From Burkholderia singularis (lineage in GTDB: Bacteria; Pseudomonadota; Gammaproteobacteria; Burkholderiales; Burkholderiaceae), in NCBI RefSeq assembly GCF_900176645.1, contig NZ_FXAN01000035.1, positions 16,535 to 80,534 on the forward strand: a stretch of DNA of 64,000 nt. The letters run 5' to 3'. The notes beneath the pieces are model-generated. The model searched no databases. It was given only the letters and a program-made list of their open reading frames with translations, and was not told the DNA's origin. The position numbers and the translations under genes were made by a program. Each line of letters starts with the position of its first letter. Position 1 is the first letter of the stretch. Below are positions 1 through 11,451 of the stretch, piece after piece.

Positions 1-915
1 GGTAAGCATGTCCATCGACACGCGCCCGACGATCGTCGTGAGCACGCCGTCGACGACGACCGGCGTGCCTTCCGGCGCGATCCGCGGATAGCCGTCCGCG
101 TAGCCGCACGCGACGACGCCGATGCGCATCTTGCCCTGCGCGACGAAACGCGATCCGTAGCCCACCGTCTGCCCCTTCGCCAGCGTCTGCACCGCGATCA
201 GCTCGGAGGCGAGCGTCATCGCGGGCTTCAGGCCCTGCGTGGCGATGTCGGCCGCGCGTCCCGACGGCGATGCGCCGTACAGGACGATGCCGGGGCGCAC
301 CCAGTCGAAATGCGTCGACGGGTGCCAGAGCACGGCCGCCGAGTTCGCGAAGCTGCGCGCGCCGGCAATCCCTTGCGCGCCGTGCTCGAACGTCGCGACC
401 TGCTCGGCCACGCCCCGCTCGCTATCGGCATCCGAAAAATGGGTCATTAACGTGATCTGCCCGATGCCGGGGCACGCGCGCGCACGCTCCCACGCGGCGC
501 GGAACTTTTCCGGCACGTAGCCGAGCCGGTTCATGCCGCTGTTCATCTTGAGCTGAATATTGACGGGTTTCGACAACCGCGCGGTTTCGAGCATGCGCAT
601 CTGGTCGTCGTTGTGCACCGCGGTCGTCAAGCTGTAGCGGTCGATCACGTCGATATCGGTCGAACGGAAAAAGCCCTCCAGCAGCAGGATCGGGCCCGCC
701 CAGCCCAGCTCGCGCAGCTTCACGGCCTCGTCGAGATCGAGCAGGCCGAAGCCGTCGGTGCCGCGCAGCCCGGGAAAGACCCGCGCCAGGCCGTGCCCGT
801 ATGCATTTGCCTTGACGATCGCCCAGACCTTGGAGCGAGGCGCGTGGCGACGCACCACCGAAAGATTGTTCGCGAGAGCGGCGGTGTGGATCGTGGCGGA
901 AATCGGTCGCGGCAT
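1..915 (-). CDS. alr: Alanine racemase, C-terminus cut by window edge
   Basis: PLP-dependent enzyme that interconverts L- and D-alanine in the cytoplasm and supplies D-Ala for peptidoglycan. The first 305 codons are visible; the family is usually about 355 residues, so roughly 50 C-terminal residues lie outside the window. The PLP-binding lysine is in KANAYGHG (Lys35). Further on are the substrate-pocket motif GYGSRF, the GYADGYPR motif carrying the catalytic tyrosine, and GRVSMDM at the edge. The ATG at 915 gives MPRPISAT, the usual N-terminus in this family. It is divergent from lplT, an arrangement common in Burkholderia. Whether it is the biosynthetic (alr) or catabolic (dadX) paralogue cannot be settled here; the absence of dadA nearby favours alr. 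Confidence 0.93.
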   Translation of the reverse strand, partial: MPRPISATIHTAALANNLSVVRRHAPRSKVWAIVKANAYGHGLARVFPGLRGTDGFGLLDLDEAVKLRELGWAGPILLLEGFFRSTDIDVIDRYSLTTAVHNDDQMRMLETARLSKPVNIQLKMNSGMNRLGYVPEKFRAAWERARACPGIGQITLMTHFSDADSERGVAEQVATFEHGAQGIAGARSFANSAAVLWHPSTHFDWVRPGIVLYGASPSGRAADIATQGLKPAMTLASELIAVQTLAKGQTVGYGSRFVAQGKMRIGVVACGYADGYPRIAPEGTPVVVDGVLTTIVGRVSMDMLT

Positions 916-1033
916 ATGAGGATATTTCGTAAAGACGCTTGCTAATCATCAGCTTATCGTGCTTTTTGGGCGCAATGCCGACAATAAGCGGAACGATCGG
1001 GGAATCTTGCTAGTCCGAATTGACGTATTTTCG

Positions 1034-1042
1034 TGATATAAA
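1034..1042 (+). promoter_or_regulatory. Possible extended -10 promoter for lplT
   Basis: TGATATAAA fits an extended -10 element (TGn plus TATAAA) 87 nt before the chosen lplT start. No good -35 lies 17 nt upstream; a TTGACG at 1020-1025 is too close to pair with it. Sequence-only prediction. Confidence 0.35.
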
Positions 1043-1129
1043 GCCGTGCGCACAACCCATTTCGAGGAATCGAATCCGATTGCACGGCCCACGCGCGGCC
1101 GAGCCGCCGCGAGGAAAGCATCGCTTCAG

Positions 1130-2440
1130 ATGAAAAAAGGTTTTTACTCCATCATGGCCGCGCAGTTTTTCTCGTCGTTGGCCGACAGCGCTCTTCTCAT
1201 CGCCGCAATCGCCCTGCTCAAAGATCTGCACGCGCCCAACTGGATGGTGCCGCTCCTCAAGTTGTTCTTTGTGCTGTCCTACGTGGTGCTCGCCGCGTTC
1301 GTCGGCGCATTCGCCGATTCGCGGCCCAAAGGGCGCGTGATGTTCATCACCAATTCGATCAAGGTCGGCGGTTGCCTGCTGATGCTGTTCGGCGCCCATC
1401 CGCTCGTCGCATACGGAATCGTCGGCTTCGGCGCGGCCGCGTATTCGCCGGCGAAGTACGGCATCCTGACCGAACTGCTGCCGCCCGAGCGGCTCGTGGC
1501 CGCGAACGGCTGGATCGAGGGCACGACGGTCAGCTCGATCATCCTCGGCACCGTACTGGGCGGCGCGCTGATCAGTCCGAAGATCGCGCCGCACGTGATC
1601 GCGCATACGCCGCCGTCGATCAGCACGCCCGCCGAAGCCGCGATGCTCGTCATCATGGCGATCTACGTGATGGCCGCGCTCTTCAACCTGCGCATTCCCG
1701 ACACCGGCGCCCGCTATCCGAAGCAACAGCACGGCCCGATCAAGCTCGTCACGGAATTTGCCGACTGTTTCATGGCGCTCTGGCGCGACAAGCTCGGGCA
1801 GATCTCGCTCGCCGTCACGACGCTCTTCTGGGGCGCGGGCGCGACCCTGCAATTCATCGTGCTCAAGTGGGCGGAAGTGTCGCTCGGCATGTCGCTGTCG
1901 GAAGGCGCGCTGCTGCAGGCCGTCGTGGCACTCGGCGTCGCAGCGGGCGCCATGATCGCGGCGAGCCGCATTCCGCTGCGCAAATCGCTGTCCGTGCTGC
2001 CCGTCGGCATCATCATGGGCATCGCGGTGATGCTGATGGCGTTCTACACGCGCCACCTGATTCCCGCCGACTGGGTGTTGCGCATCGGCCATCACGTGCA
2101 CCTGCCTGTCTACCTGTTGATCGCCTATGTGTTCCTGGTGTTCGTCGGCGCGCTGTCCGGCTTTTTCGTCGTGCCGATGAATGCGCTGCTGCAGCATCGC
2201 GGGCACGTGCTGCTGTCGGCCGGGCATTCGATCGCGGTGCAGAATTTCAACGAGAATCTGTCCGTGCTCGTGATGCTGTGCATTTATGCGGCGCTCGTGT
2301 GGCTCGACGTATCGGTGAGCGTCGTGATCGTGCTGTTCGGCACGTTCGTCTGCCTGACGATGTGGCTGGTGATGCGGCTGCACATCGCGAACCAGCGCCG
2401 CTTCGACTCGGTTTCGCTGATCGGCGAATCGAAACACTGA
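1130..2440 (+). CDS. lplT: Lysophospholipid transporter LplT (MFS)
   Basis: Inner-membrane flippase of the major facilitator superfamily that brings lysophospholipids to the inner leaflet for re-acylation. The protein is 436 aa and very hydrophobic, with about 11-12 membrane segments. Family landmarks include the [16 protein letters not shown] loop (near-identical to E. coli LplT) and, near the C-terminus, [15 protein letters not shown] followed by IAVQNFNEN. The ATG at 1130 is chosen because [13 protein letters not shown] aligns with the first membrane segment of the family. An in-frame start at 1046 would add 28 basic, non-conserved residues. In E. coli lplT is followed by the acyltransferase gene aas; here the next gene is thiD, so the acyltransferase partner must be elsewhere. 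Confidence 0.92.
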   Translation: MKKGFYSIMAAQFFSSLADSALLIAAIALLKDLHAPNWMVPLLKLFFVLSYVVLAAFVGAFADSRPKGRVMFITNSIKVGGCLLMLFGAHPLVAYGIVGFGAAAYSPAKYGILTELLPPERLVAANGWIEGTTVSSIILGTVLGGALISPKIAPHVIAHTPPSISTPAEAAMLVIMAIYVMAALFNLRIPDTGARYPKQQHGPIKLVTEFADCFMALWRDKLGQISLAVTTLFWGAGATLQFIVLKWAEVSLGMSLSEGALLQAVVALGVAAGAMIAASRIPLRKSLSVLPVGIIMGIAVMLMAFYTRHLIPADWVLRIGHHVHLPVYLLIAYVFLVFVGALSGFFVVPMNALLQHRGHVLLSAGHSIAVQNFNENLSVLVMLCIYAALVWLDVSVSVVIVLFGTFVCLTMWLVMRLHIANQRRFDSVSLIGESKH

Positions 2441-2540
2441 CGCACGGCGAGCGGCGCGGGCGGCCGGTTCGCACCGCTCGCCGCCGGTTCGGATTCGCCA
2501 TAGACTGCCCCTGTTGCCCGCTCGAATTTTCCACGCGCCC

Positions 2541-3350
2541 ATGAGCGTACCGATCCCCAACGCGCTGACGATCGCCGGCTCGGACTCCGGCGGGGGCGCC
2601 GGCATCCAGGCCGATCTGAAGACCTTCTCCGCGCTCGGCGCGTATGGCGCGAGCGTCATCACCGCGCTGACTGCGCAAAACACCCGTGGCGTGACAGGCG
2701 TGCATGCGCCCGATGCGGGCTTTGTCGAGGCCCAGCTCGATGCCGTATTCGACGACATCCGCATCGACACGGTGAAGATCGGGATGCTCGCGAATGCATC
2801 GATCGTGCGCGCGGTCGCGGCGGCACTCACCCGCTACGCTCCGCCGTATGTCGTGCTCGATACTGTGATGATCTCGAAGAGCGCTCATTCGCTGTTGGCG
2901 CCGCAAGCGGTCGATGCGCTGCGTGCGGAGCTGCTGCCGCTTGCCGATCTCGTCACGCCGAACCTGCCGGAAGCCGCGGCGTTGCTGGGCGTCGAGGCCG
3001 CGACGACCGAGGACGAGATGGTGCGCCAGGGCGAAGCGCTTGTCGCGCGCGGTGCGAAAGCGGTGCTGATGAAGGGCGGGCACCTCGGCAGCCCGACCGA
3101 AAGCCCCGACTGGCTGATCCACGCGAGCGGCGCGCAACGGTTCGCCGGACCGCGGCTGCCAGCCGCCAATACGCACGGCACGGGCTGCACGCTGTCGTCG
3201 GCGATCGCCGCGCTGCTGCCGCGGCGCGCGACGCTTGCCGACGCTATCGCCGATGCGAAACGCTATCTGACCGGCGCCATCGACGCAAACGGACGGCTCG
3301 ATGTCGGCCACGGCGTCGGGCCGGTGCATCATTTCTATCGGTGGTGGTAG
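2541..3350 (+). CDS. thiD: Hydroxymethylpyrimidine/phosphomethylpyrimidine kinase
   Basis: Cytoplasmic ribokinase-fold enzyme of thiamine biosynthesis that phosphorylates HMP and then HMP-P to HMP-PP. It has 269 aa, normal for ThiD. The N-terminal [21 protein letters not shown] is the family signature for pyrimidine binding. [12 protein letters not shown] and the ATP/anion-hole motif [12 protein letters not shown] follow in the expected order. The ATG at 2541 ([13 protein letters not shown]) puts the signature 10 residues from the start, as usual. It follows lplT by 100 nt on the same strand and is convergent with the DUF1853 gene. No other thi genes are in view, so it is an isolated thiamine gene. 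Confidence 0.93.
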   Translation: MSVPIPNALTIAGSDSGGGAGIQADLKTFSALGAYGASVITALTAQNTRGVTGVHAPDAGFVEAQLDAVFDDIRIDTVKIGMLANASIVRAVAAALTRYAPPYVVLDTVMISKSAHSLLAPQAVDALRAELLPLADLVTPNLPEAAALLGVEAATTEDEMVRQGEALVARGAKAVLMKGGHLGSPTESPDWLIHASGAQRFAGPRLPAANTHGTGCTLSSAIAALLPRRATLADAIADAKRYLTGAIDANGRLDVGHGVGPVHHFYRWW

Positions 3351-3516
3351 GCGGCAAGCGGCGTTAATGATGCCCGTCGGCGGCGCGGCGGTTTGGGAAG
3401 CAGCAGACTGGCGGCCCAGCAGGTCAGCGAATCCACAGAAGATGACCCACCGTGCGATATGCGCCGCGCCAACGCGCACTAAGCGCGCGGCAGCGCCTGC
3501 CGTCTGCGTCATCGAA

Positions 3517-4896
3517 TCAGCGCCCGGCGAACGCCGCCGCGCGCGCCGGCCAGTCGTCGGGCACGATGAAGCCGCGCACCGCCTCGCGCCACACGGCATC
3601 GCGGCCACGCACGAGCGCGGCCACGAGCGCCGGGCCCGGCAGTTCGGCGGCTCGCGCCAGCATCGCGTCGGCATCGAGCAGCGCGTTTTGCCCGCGCGCC
3701 GCCGAAGCGTCGTCGATCGCGCGCGGCGCGAGCCATGCGAGACGCGGCAGCAGCATCCAGCGCGCATCTGGACATTGCTCGGCGCCCAACGCCAGCCATT
3801 CATTGCGGGTGATCCAGAATCCGCGCGGATGGCCGGCTTCGACTTCGAGCGGATCGCGAATCGCCGGCCATCCGAAGGCCGTCAACCGATCTGCGGGGGG
3901 CAGCGCGGCGTTGCGCGAATCAGTCTGCGAACCGGCCAACGAAGCGGCCTGTGACGAGCGCTGCGAATCGGTTTGCGAATCGGTTTGCGAATCGGCCTTC
4001 GAATCGGCCTGCAAATTGGTTTGCGAATCGCTCTGCAAGTCAATTTGCAATTCGGTTTGCCGATCCCTGCGCGTCTCGTTACCCGCATGCCGGCTGCCTG
4101 CTGCTTGCGCGCTGTTGGCCGCCCCCGGCTCGCCGGCTGCTCGCTGCGTCACGCTCGACCACGGACTGCGCGGCGACTGCCGCTCGCCGCCCGCCGCCAT
4201 CCGGCCACTCTCATCCGGACGCGCGCAAACCGCATCGCCGGCGGCTGCGCCGGACGTCATCGCCGCGCTGCCCGCGAGCCCGCCGCCGCGCACCGGATAG
4301 AACAGCCAGCCTTTCACGAGCATCTGCGCGCGCCACGGCCCCGGATGGCCGAGCGACGCAAACTCGTCGCGCGTGGTCAGCCGCAGTTGATGATCGACGA
4401 GACGCGCATATTTCAAATCGAATCGATCGGCCAGATTCGGCCCGACGAAATGGGCAAGCGATGCTGCGCCCGAAGTCGCGACGCACAAATAGTATTTGAC
4501 CGCGAGTTCCCAATGCAGGCGCTCGCCGCTCGCGGTCTCGACCAGAAAATCGCATTCGCCGAGCGTGAGACCGTTACGGCGCAACGGCAGATTCGCGGCG
4601 ACGAGCGTGAGCGACGGCGCATGCTGCGCGAAATAGCCGAGCAGACATTCGGCATAGCGGCCAAGGCGCACCGGCCGCGCCTGCGCGAGCGCGGCATGCA
4701 GCGGTTCCGGATGGGCATCGAGCGCAATCAGCCACGCCGCCGCGGCGGCCGGATCGGCGCCGCTCGCCCATGGCTGCGCCGTCGGCGCGCGCGCCGACGG
4801 CGCGACGAGACTCACGCTCGACAGCAGCCACGCGAGATCGCGCACGGCCGCATCGCGCAACAGGTTCAGCGGCACCGGCGACGCGGCGGCACTCAT
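3517..4896 (-). CDS. DUF1853 family protein with tetrapeptide-repeat insertion
   Basis: Cytoplasmic protein of 459 aa. The N-terminal half matches DUF1853 as I remember it: RLGRYAECLLGYF, then LGECDFLVE and HWELAVKYYL. This last cluster (acidic D/E plus E.A.K) resembles a restriction-endonuclease-like core, but no activity is established. Residues about 210-330 are a low-complexity insertion containing some twelve DSQT-type tetrapeptides (DNA 3916-4065). The conserved fold then resumes at FGWPAIRDPLEVE and GFWITRNEW. The start overlaps the end of udg by 4 nt (ATGA), so it is the last gene of a tsaB-rimI-udg-DUF1853 operon and probably translated by coupling. Function unknown. Confidence 0.85.
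   Translation of the reverse strand: MSAAASPVPLNLLRDAAVRDLAWLLSSVSLVAPSARAPTAQPWASGADPAAAAAWLIALDAHPEPLHAALAQARPVRLGRYAECLLGYFAQHAPSLTLVAANLPLRRNGLTLGECDFLVETASGERLHWELAVKYYLCVATSGAASLAHFVGPNLADRFDLKYARLVDHQLRLTTRDEFASLGHPGPWRAQMLVKGWLFYPVRGGGLAGSAAMTSGAAAGDAVCARPDESGRMAAGGERQSPRSPWSSVTQRAAGEPGAANSAQAAGSRHAGNETRRDRQTELQIDLQSDSQTNLQADSKADSQTDSQTDSQRSSQAASLAGSQTDSRNAALPPADRLTAFGWPAIRDPLEVEAGHPRGFWITRNEWLALGAEQCPDARWMLLPRLAWLAPRAIDDASAARGQNALLDADAMLARAAELPGPALVAALVRGRDAVWREAVRGFIVPDDWPARAAAFAGR
3916..4065 (-). repeat. Degenerate 12-bp tandem repeat (DSQT tetrapeptides) inside the DUF1853 gene
   Basis: About 12.5 imperfect copies of a 12-bp unit close to GCAAACCGATTC on the coding strand, encoding D/N-S/L-Q/K-T/A/S tetrapeptides. 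Central copies are identical and outer copies have drifted. The frame is kept throughout, so the gene stays open. Copy number probably varies between strains by slippage. Confidence 0.85.
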
Positions 4897-6128
4897 TGCG
4901 CATCGACGTCGGACGCGGCGCTGCGGTACGTGTCGCGCGCGAGGCACAAATCGGCCCAAGCCTTCGATTTGTCCTGCAAGCTGCGCAGCAAATACGCCGG
5001 GTGATACGTGACGATCACCGGCACGCCTTCGTATCGATGCACGCGCCCGCGCAGCGATGCAATGCTCGCATCGCTCTTGAGAAGCGTCTGCGCGGCGAAG
5101 CGGCCGAGCGCGACGATCAGCTTCGGCCTCACCAGCGCGACCTGGCGTTGCAGATACGGCTCGCAGCGCGCGACTTCGTCCGGTTCGGGATTGCGGTTAC
5201 CGGGCGGACGGCATTTGATGACGTTCGCGATATAAACGTTTTCGCCGCGCGCGAGCGACAGCGCGCGCAGCATGTTGTCGAGCAGCTTGCCGGCTTGGCC
5301 GACGAACGGCTCGCCCTGTTTGTCCTCGTTCTCGCCGGGTGCTTCGCCAACGAGCATCCAATCGGCGCTTTCGTCGCCAACGCCGAATACCGTGTTGGTG
5401 CGCTTCTCGCACAGGCGGCAGCGCCGGCAATCGGCCACGCGCGCGCGCAGCGCATCCCAGCCGAGCGCGGCAACGGGCGCCTCCGGCGCCGACGTCCCGG
5501 CAGGCGGCGCGCCGACGTCCGGCAACGCCGGCTCGAACACCGGTTCGAGATCGAACCATGACATATCCGTGTCCGGCTCGGCCAGCGTCGCGCGTTCGGC
5601 GGCAACCGGATCGCCGGGTCTAGCCGCGCTACCCGGATCGCCGTCGCCGAATGCTCCACGCGCCACGCGTTGCGACGCATCCGACGATTCGGCGCCGCGA
5701 TCGGCCGCGCCCGATTGCGCGGCGGCTGCGCCGCGGGGTGCAATCGAAGCCGGCGCGAGCGCCGCGTCGTCGCGTCGAGCCGCACGCCGCGCATCACCAT
5801 GCGCATCCTGCAACGTCGCATGCCGTGCCGTGCGTGCCGCGTCTGTCTCGGGCAAATGCGCAGCGCCGTCGTGCACGCCCGGCGCATTTTCAAGCCCGCG
5901 CGCCGCGTCGCGCCGATCTGCCGATCCGGGCGCGAACTCCTCCACGCGCCCCTGCATCGCAGCGGCCTGCGATCCGGAAAGCGATGCCAATCCGCGCGAC
6001 GGCTCCGCCGCGGATCCGGATTCGGCCGCCTGCCCGGGCGCGGTCCGCGCGACATGCTCGCCGTGCGCGCGCCGCACCCACGCGGGCGCCAAGCCCAGCT
6101 CTTCGAGCGCCGCGTCAGCCCATCCCAT
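4893..6128 (-). CDS. Uracil-DNA glycosylase (family 4 type) with long variable linker
   Basis: Removes uracil from DNA at the start of base-excision repair. The protein has 411 aa. Residues 1-20 ([20 protein letters not shown]) form a conserved cap; about 170 residues of Ala/Arg/Asp-rich low-complexity sequence follow. The catalytic domain occupies the last 200 residues: C..C..LC with later Cys residues as in 4Fe-4S family-4 enzymes ([17 protein letters not shown]), [20 protein letters not shown] (GE.PG.nED motif), [13 protein letters not shown] and [10 protein letters not shown] (motif B). The start at 6128 is set by AAGGAG 6 nt upstream; an in-frame ATG at 6143 has no such site. It overlaps the 3' end of rimI by 14 nt. 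Confidence 0.9.
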   Translation of the reverse strand: MGWADAALEELGLAPAWVRRAHGEHVARTAPGQAAESGSAAEPSRGLASLSGSQAAAMQGRVEEFAPGSADRRDAARGLENAPGVHDGAAHLPETDAARTARHATLQDAHGDARRAARRDDAALAPASIAPRGAAAAQSGAADRGAESSDASQRVARGAFGDGDPGSAARPGDPVAAERATLAEPDTDMSWFDLEPVFEPALPDVGAPPAGTSAPEAPVAALGWDALRARVADCRRCRLCEKRTNTVFGVGDESADWMLVGEAPGENEDKQGEPFVGQAGKLLDNMLRALSLARGENVYIANVIKCRPPGNRNPEPDEVARCEPYLQRQVALVRPKLIVALGRFAAQTLLKSDASIASLRGRVHRYEGVPVIVTYHPAYLLRSLQDKSKAWADLCLARDTYRSAASDVDAQ

Positions 6129-6612
6129 GTGCGTCTCCTTCATTCGTCAATGCGAGACGCATCACGATTGCGTCCTCCCGGCCGCGATGCTTGGCCGGAT
6201 AGTAGTTCCTGCGCCGCCCGACCGATTCGAAACCGAAGCGCTCGTACAAATGAATCGCCCGCGGATTCGACGGCCGCACCTCCAGCAACACGCCGCCGAG
6301 CCGCTCCGCGCGCGTAATCCGCACCGCTTCGCGCAGCAATGCGAGCCCCGCGCCGGAGCGCTGCGCAGCGGGCGCGACGCAGAGATTCAGCAGATGCATC
6401 TCATCGACGACAGGCATCAGCACGCAATAGCCGACAAGCGCGCCCGTCACATGCCGCATGCAGACGCCGAAATAGCCGTTGCGCAGCGAATCCTCGAAAT
6501 TGCCGCGCGTCCACGGAAACTCATAGGCGGCCCGTTCGACCTCGACGACTTCATCGAGGTCCGCGTCCGTCATCGGCAACAGATAGCGGTCGGTCATCAG
6601 CACGCCGCTCAT
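6115..6612 (-). CDS. rimI: Ribosomal protein S18-alanine N-acetyltransferase
   Basis: GNAT-fold acetyltransferase that acetylates the N-terminal alanine of ribosomal protein S18. It has 165 aa. After a short N-terminal extension come [19 protein letters not shown] (typical RimI), [22 protein letters not shown] (acetyl-CoA loop, slightly altered from the usual Q..G.G pattern), [30 protein letters not shown] (family C-terminal signature) and ending EDAIVM. The start at 6612 overlaps the tsaB stop as ATGA; the in-frame ATG at 6597 (MTDRY) is also possible. The tsaB-rimI pairing is widespread in proteobacteria and supports the assignment. Confidence 0.92.
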   Translation of the reverse strand: MSGVLMTDRYLLPMTDADLDEVVEVERAAYEFPWTRGNFEDSLRNGYFGVCMRHVTGALVGYCVLMPVVDEMHLLNLCVAPAAQRSGAGLALLREAVRITRAERLGGVLLEVRPSNPRAIHLYERFGFESVGRRRNYYPAKHRGREDAIVMRLALTNEGDAHGMG

Positions 6613-7379
6613 CCGCCGTCTCCGAGCGCGCGCGGCGCGAGCTTGCCGGCAAGACGCTCCGCCGTGGTCTGCGCAACCTTGTCGCGCACATATAAGGGCG
6701 CCGCGCGATCGGCCGGCACGGTGCGCGCCGCGCGATACGCACGAAGCGCGACATGCGCGAGCGGCACGGCGTGCGGCAGCGCGTGCGCGTCGAGCGCGCC
6801 GGCTTGCGCGCACGCGGGCAAACGCGCGCCGAACGCGGCCGCCGCGTTGCCCGCCAGCACGAAGGGCGCATCGGGAGCACGGACTTCGGCGGGCGCGTCG
6901 AGCGACGGCGGCACGATCTCGCGCCAGTCGCCCGCCGCGTCGTCCCACGCATAATCGGCCCAGTAGACCTCGTCCATGCGCGCATCGAGCGCGGCGAGCA
7001 CCCGCGTCACGCCGCCGCCCGCTTCGCCCGCGTTCAGCCGCGCGGCTTGCGCACACGCGACGAGCGTGCCGACCGGCACGACGGGCAGCGCGCGCCCGAA
7101 CGCAAGCCCTTGCGCGATACCCGTCGCGGTGCGCAGCCCGGTAAACGAGCCAGGCCCCGCGCCGAACGCGATCGCATCGCACGCGGCGAGCGGATATCCC
7201 GCTTCGTCGAGCACGTCGCGCACGGCCGGCAGCACACGGGTACTGGACACCGCACCCGTGCGCTCGTGGCGGCACCAGGTTCGGATGGAACAGGCGTCGG
7301 CGGCGTCGGCCGCGACGAGGAGCGCGACCGAGCAGAACTCGGTCGACGTATCGATAGCGAGAAGCACTGTTTGCGTCAT
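6609..7379 (-). CDS. tsaB: tRNA threonylcarbamoyladenosine biosynthesis protein TsaB
   Basis: Actin-like ATPase-fold scaffold protein (YeaZ) that dimerises with TsaD to make the t6A modification at position 37 of ANN-decoding tRNAs. It has 256 aa. [20 protein letters not shown] is the N-terminal ASKHA phosphate-1 region. [25 protein letters not shown] is the hallmark TsaB stretch, and [17 protein letters not shown] follows. The ATG at 7379 is chosen because it starts directly at the first beta-strand; earlier in-frame starts (7388, 7436) add non-conserved residues. First gene of the operon tsaB-rimI-udg-DUF1853. Confidence 0.93.
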   Translation of the reverse strand: MTQTVLLAIDTSTEFCSVALLVAADAADACSIRTWCRHERTGAVSSTRVLPAVRDVLDEAGYPLAACDAIAFGAGPGSFTGLRTATGIAQGLAFGRALPVVPVGTLVACAQAARLNAGEAGGGVTRVLAALDARMDEVYWADYAWDDAAGDWREIVPPSLDAPAEVRAPDAPFVLAGNAAAAFGARLPACAQAGALDAHALPHAVPLAHVALRAYRAARTVPADRAAPLYVRDKVAQTTAERLAGKLAPRALGDGG

Positions 7380-7546
7380 GGCCGACATTGTAATGCGACG
7401 CCCCGCCGGCACGGGCGACTCCGGCCAATCAGCCATGCGGTTTCGCGCCGGCGGCGGTTTGGAAGAAACGCTCGAGCCGCCGCCCGCTCCCGCTTGCTAA
7501 GATCGCCGGACTGGAAAAACCAGCCTGTAACCTGACGGAGACACAC

Positions 7547-7816
7547 ATGAGCGACATCACCGCCCAATTCGAACAAGCGCAGATCGACGTGAAGCAATTG
7601 ACCGAGCGTCCCGGCAACCTGACGCTGCTGCGCCTGTACGCGCTCTTCAAACAAGCGACCGACGGCGATGTGCATGGCGACAAACCCGGCTTCACCGACA
7701 TCGTCGGCAAGTACAAGTACGATGCATGGGAAGCCTTGAAAGGCACCTCGCAAGACGAGGCAAAGAAGCAGTACATCGAACTCGTCGAATCGCTGAAGAA
7801 CGGTACCGCATCCTGA
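7547..7816 (+). CDS. Acyl-CoA-binding protein
   Basis: Small cytosolic four-helix protein (89 aa) that binds medium- and long-chain acyl-CoA esters and buffers their pool. The family core is clear: LTERPGNLTLLRLYALFKQATDGDV, then KPGFTDIVGKYKYDAWEALKG with the Tyr/Lys/Trp ligand contacts. Bacterial ACBPs are scattered but common in Burkholderiales. The ATG at 7547 follows a GGAG at about 7538. It stands alone, divergent from tsaB. Confidence 0.95.
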   Translation: MSDITAQFEQAQIDVKQLTERPGNLTLLRLYALFKQATDGDVHGDKPGFTDIVGKYKYDAWEALKGTSQDEAKKQYIELVESLKNGTAS

Positions 7817-8235
7817 TGCCGCCGCCGGCGCGGACCGCGCCGGACCCCGCCGCACGCATGAGCCGTCGCATCGCGCGGCGCACGCGATCACAGGCTGGCG
7901 CGGCGCAACAAAAAATTGTACAATGCGTGCTGCGCATCGCGTCGAGCGGATGACCGGCCAGCCCGGGCGCCCTCGCCGCCAGCGTTCCATAGCGTTTCGC
8001 TCCAATCCAGTTTAGAACCTGTCCCTTCCTGCGTAGCCCCAACGGGCTGTCAAGTCTCAGGCTGGCGGCATGCGCAGCCGATGCGCGCCGCACCCAAAAC
8101 AGCTTCTAACGAAATGTTGCCCGCACACGAAAGCGCGCGGGCAATCGCCACGTTTCCCGATTTGCTCGATGAATCCGTCGACTTGGGCATGCGCGATTGG
8201 CGCGACGTTCGACCCACCGTGTTTCAAGGATTGAC
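7817..8235. other. 419-nt spacer: possible promoter and long leader of the helicase gene
   Basis: No convincing ORF. CTGGCG (7895-7900), 18 nt, TACAAT (7919-7924) is a candidate sigma70 promoter, which would give the helicase mRNA a leader of about 300 nt. Long leaders are common on RhlE-type helicase genes because they mediate autoregulation or cold response; that link is inference. Confidence 0.35.
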
Positions 8236-9765
8236 ATGACTTCGAGCAACCCCATCAGCCCGCTGACCGCCATCGCGAACGACGTGATCGACGGCCAGAC
8301 GCCTGCCCAGACTGACGCCGCGCCGCAAGCGCAGGCTGTCGACGGCCCCACCTTCGCTTCGCTCGGGCTGTCGCCGGAAATCGTCTCGGCACTGCAAGCG
8401 GCCGGCTACGTGAAGCCGACGCCGGTGCAGGAGCGCGCGATTCCGGCCGGCATCGCAGGCCGCGACCTGCTCGTGTCGAGCCCGACGGGTTCCGGCAAGA
8501 CCGCCGCGTTCATGCTGCCCGCGATCGAGCGCTTCGCGCAGCTTCAAAAGGCGCAGGCGCAGCAGCCGCGCGCGCCCCGCGAAGATTCGCCGCGCAACGG
8601 CGAGCGCCGCCGCCGGCCGATGCCGGTCGCGCGCCCCGGCCTGCTCGTGCTCACGCCGACGCGCGAACTTGCGATGCAAGTGACGACGGCCGCGTCGACT
8701 TACGGCAAGCATTTGCGCCGCCTGCGCACCGTCAGCATTCTCGGCGGCGTCGCATACGGCCAGCAGCTCATGCTGCTCGCGAAGAACCCGGAGATCCTGG
8801 TCGCGACGCCGGGCCGCCTGCTCGATCACCTCGAGCGCGGTCGCATCGACCTGTCCGAGCTGAAGATGCTCGTGCTCGACGAGGCCGACCGGATGCTCGA
8901 CATGGGCTTCATCGACGATATCGAAACGATCGTCGCGGCGACGCCGGCGTCGCGCCAGACGATGCTGTTCTCGGCCACGCTCGACGGCAAGATCGGCTCG
9001 CTGACGAACCGCCTGCTGACCGACCCGGAGCGCATCGAGATTACGCAGAAGATCGAATCGCGCACGAACATCGCGCAGAGCGTGCATTACGTCGACGACC
9101 GCGACCACAAGAACCGCTTGCTCGACCATCTGCTGCGCGACGTCTCGCTCGACCAGGCGATCATCTTCACCGCGACGAAGCTCGACGCCGACGAACTGGC
9201 CGGCCGTCTCGCCGACGCGGGCTTCGAGTCGGCCGCGCTGCACGGCGATCTGCCCCAAGGCGCGCGCAACCGGACGATCCGCGCGCTGCGCGAGCGCCGC
9301 GTGCGCGTGCTCGTCGCGACCGATGTCGCGGCGCGCGGGATCGACATTCCCGGCATCACGCACGTATTCAACTACGACCTGCCGAAGTTCGCCGAGGACT
9401 ACGTGCACCGGATCGGCCGCACCGGCCGCGCCGGCCGTTCGGGCACCGCGGTGAGCCTCGTGCATCACGCCGAGCAAGGCGCGCTCAAGCGCATCGAGCG
9501 CTTCGTGCGGACGTCGTTGCCGGTCAATGTCGTCGCGGGCTTCGAGCCGCGCAAGGCGCCGCCGCCGCGCAATGACCGCGGCGGACGCGGCCGGCCGGGC
9601 GGCAATGGCAATGGCGCCCGCCGCTTCGGCGGCAAGCCGGGCGGCAGCCGTGACGGCAACGGCGGCTTCGGCGGCAAGCCGGGTGGCAGCCGCGACGGTG
9701 GTTACCGTGGCGCACGGCGCAGCGACGGCCCGCGCGGCCCGCGACGCGGCAATTCGGCAGCCTGA
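8236..9765 (+). CDS. rhlE: DEAD-box ATP-dependent RNA helicase, RhlE type
   Basis: RNA-unwinding ATPase of ribosome assembly and mRNA turnover (509 aa). All helicase motifs are present in order: Q motif (KPTPVQERAIP), I SSPTGSGKT, Ia PTRELAMQV, II VLDEADRML, III SAT, IV IIFTATK, V ARGIDIPG, VI HRIGRTGRAGRSG. The last 75 residues are a basic Gly/Arg-rich tail with two near-identical GGKPGGSRDG units, a probable RNA-binding tail of variable length. The insert QQPRAPREDSPRNGERRRR between motifs I and Ia is longer than in E. coli RhlE. Start 8236 (MTSSNPIS) was preferred to an upstream in-frame codon at 8197. A strong terminator follows 50 nt after the stop. Confidence 0.93.
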   Translation: MTSSNPISPLTAIANDVIDGQTPAQTDAAPQAQAVDGPTFASLGLSPEIVSALQAAGYVKPTPVQERAIPAGIAGRDLLVSSPTGSGKTAAFMLPAIERFAQLQKAQAQQPRAPREDSPRNGERRRRPMPVARPGLLVLTPTRELAMQVTTAASTYGKHLRRLRTVSILGGVAYGQQLMLLAKNPEILVATPGRLLDHLERGRIDLSELKMLVLDEADRMLDMGFIDDIETIVAATPASRQTMLFSATLDGKIGSLTNRLLTDPERIEITQKIESRTNIAQSVHYVDDRDHKNRLLDHLLRDVSLDQAIIFTATKLDADELAGRLADAGFESAALHGDLPQGARNRTIRALRERRVRVLVATDVAARGIDIPGITHVFNYDLPKFAEDYVHRIGRTGRAGRSGTAVSLVHHAEQGALKRIERFVRTSLPVNVVAGFEPRKAPPPRNDRGGRGRPGGNGNGARRFGGKPGGSRDGNGGFGGKPGGSRDGGYRGARRSDGPRGPRRGNSAA

Positions 9766-9815
9766 CCGGCTGCTTGCCGGCCGGCCCGTGAGAACGGACC
9801 GGCTTGCCCTCCTCC

Positions 9816-9842
9816 CGAACCGGCGCTTTTGCGCCGGTTTTT
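9816..9842 (+). terminator. Rho-independent terminator of rhlE
   Basis: Perfect 9-bp stem AACCGGCGC / GCGCCGGTT with a TTTT loop, followed directly by a T-tract (TTTTTG). It lies 50 nt after the helicase stop codon. Confidence 0.9.
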
Positions 9843-10131
9843 GTTTGCCCCCGGAATTTCACGATACGAAAAAATCTTTTGCGTCGTAAAAAGCCATGCT
9901 GCGTGGCACAACCGAAGCCATTGCAGGATAGGAAACCACATTCCTTAATGTGAAATATATAAAATAATATATTGATTTATATAGGATAAAATTTTTTCAA
10001 ACATGTGAAAAAGCCCCTGTTTCGACGCTACCGATTTGCCTAGACTCTTATACAAGACTTAACGAAGCGGGGCGCCCGCCGCCCCACCCGTTCACCATCA
10101 TCACGGCTACGACCAACAAGGAGCATTCATC
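9843..10131. promoter_or_regulatory. AT-rich upstream region of aceA
   Basis: Positions about 9935-10010 are strongly AT-rich (runs such as GAAATATATAAAATAATATA) inside a 67% GC neighbourhood, and hold no ORF. The aceA Shine-Dalgarno AAGGAG is at 10119-10124. This is the natural place for the aceA promoter and for acetate or fatty-acid control, but I could not pick a confident -35/-10 pair or a recognisable operator. Confidence 0.5.

Positions 10132-11451
<1,320 letters not shown>

Noticed and set aside
2446..2482. Hairpin GGCGAGCGG/CCGCTCGCC after lplT as a terminator
   Set aside because: Stem is good but the loop is long and there is no T-tract; left out of the annotation.
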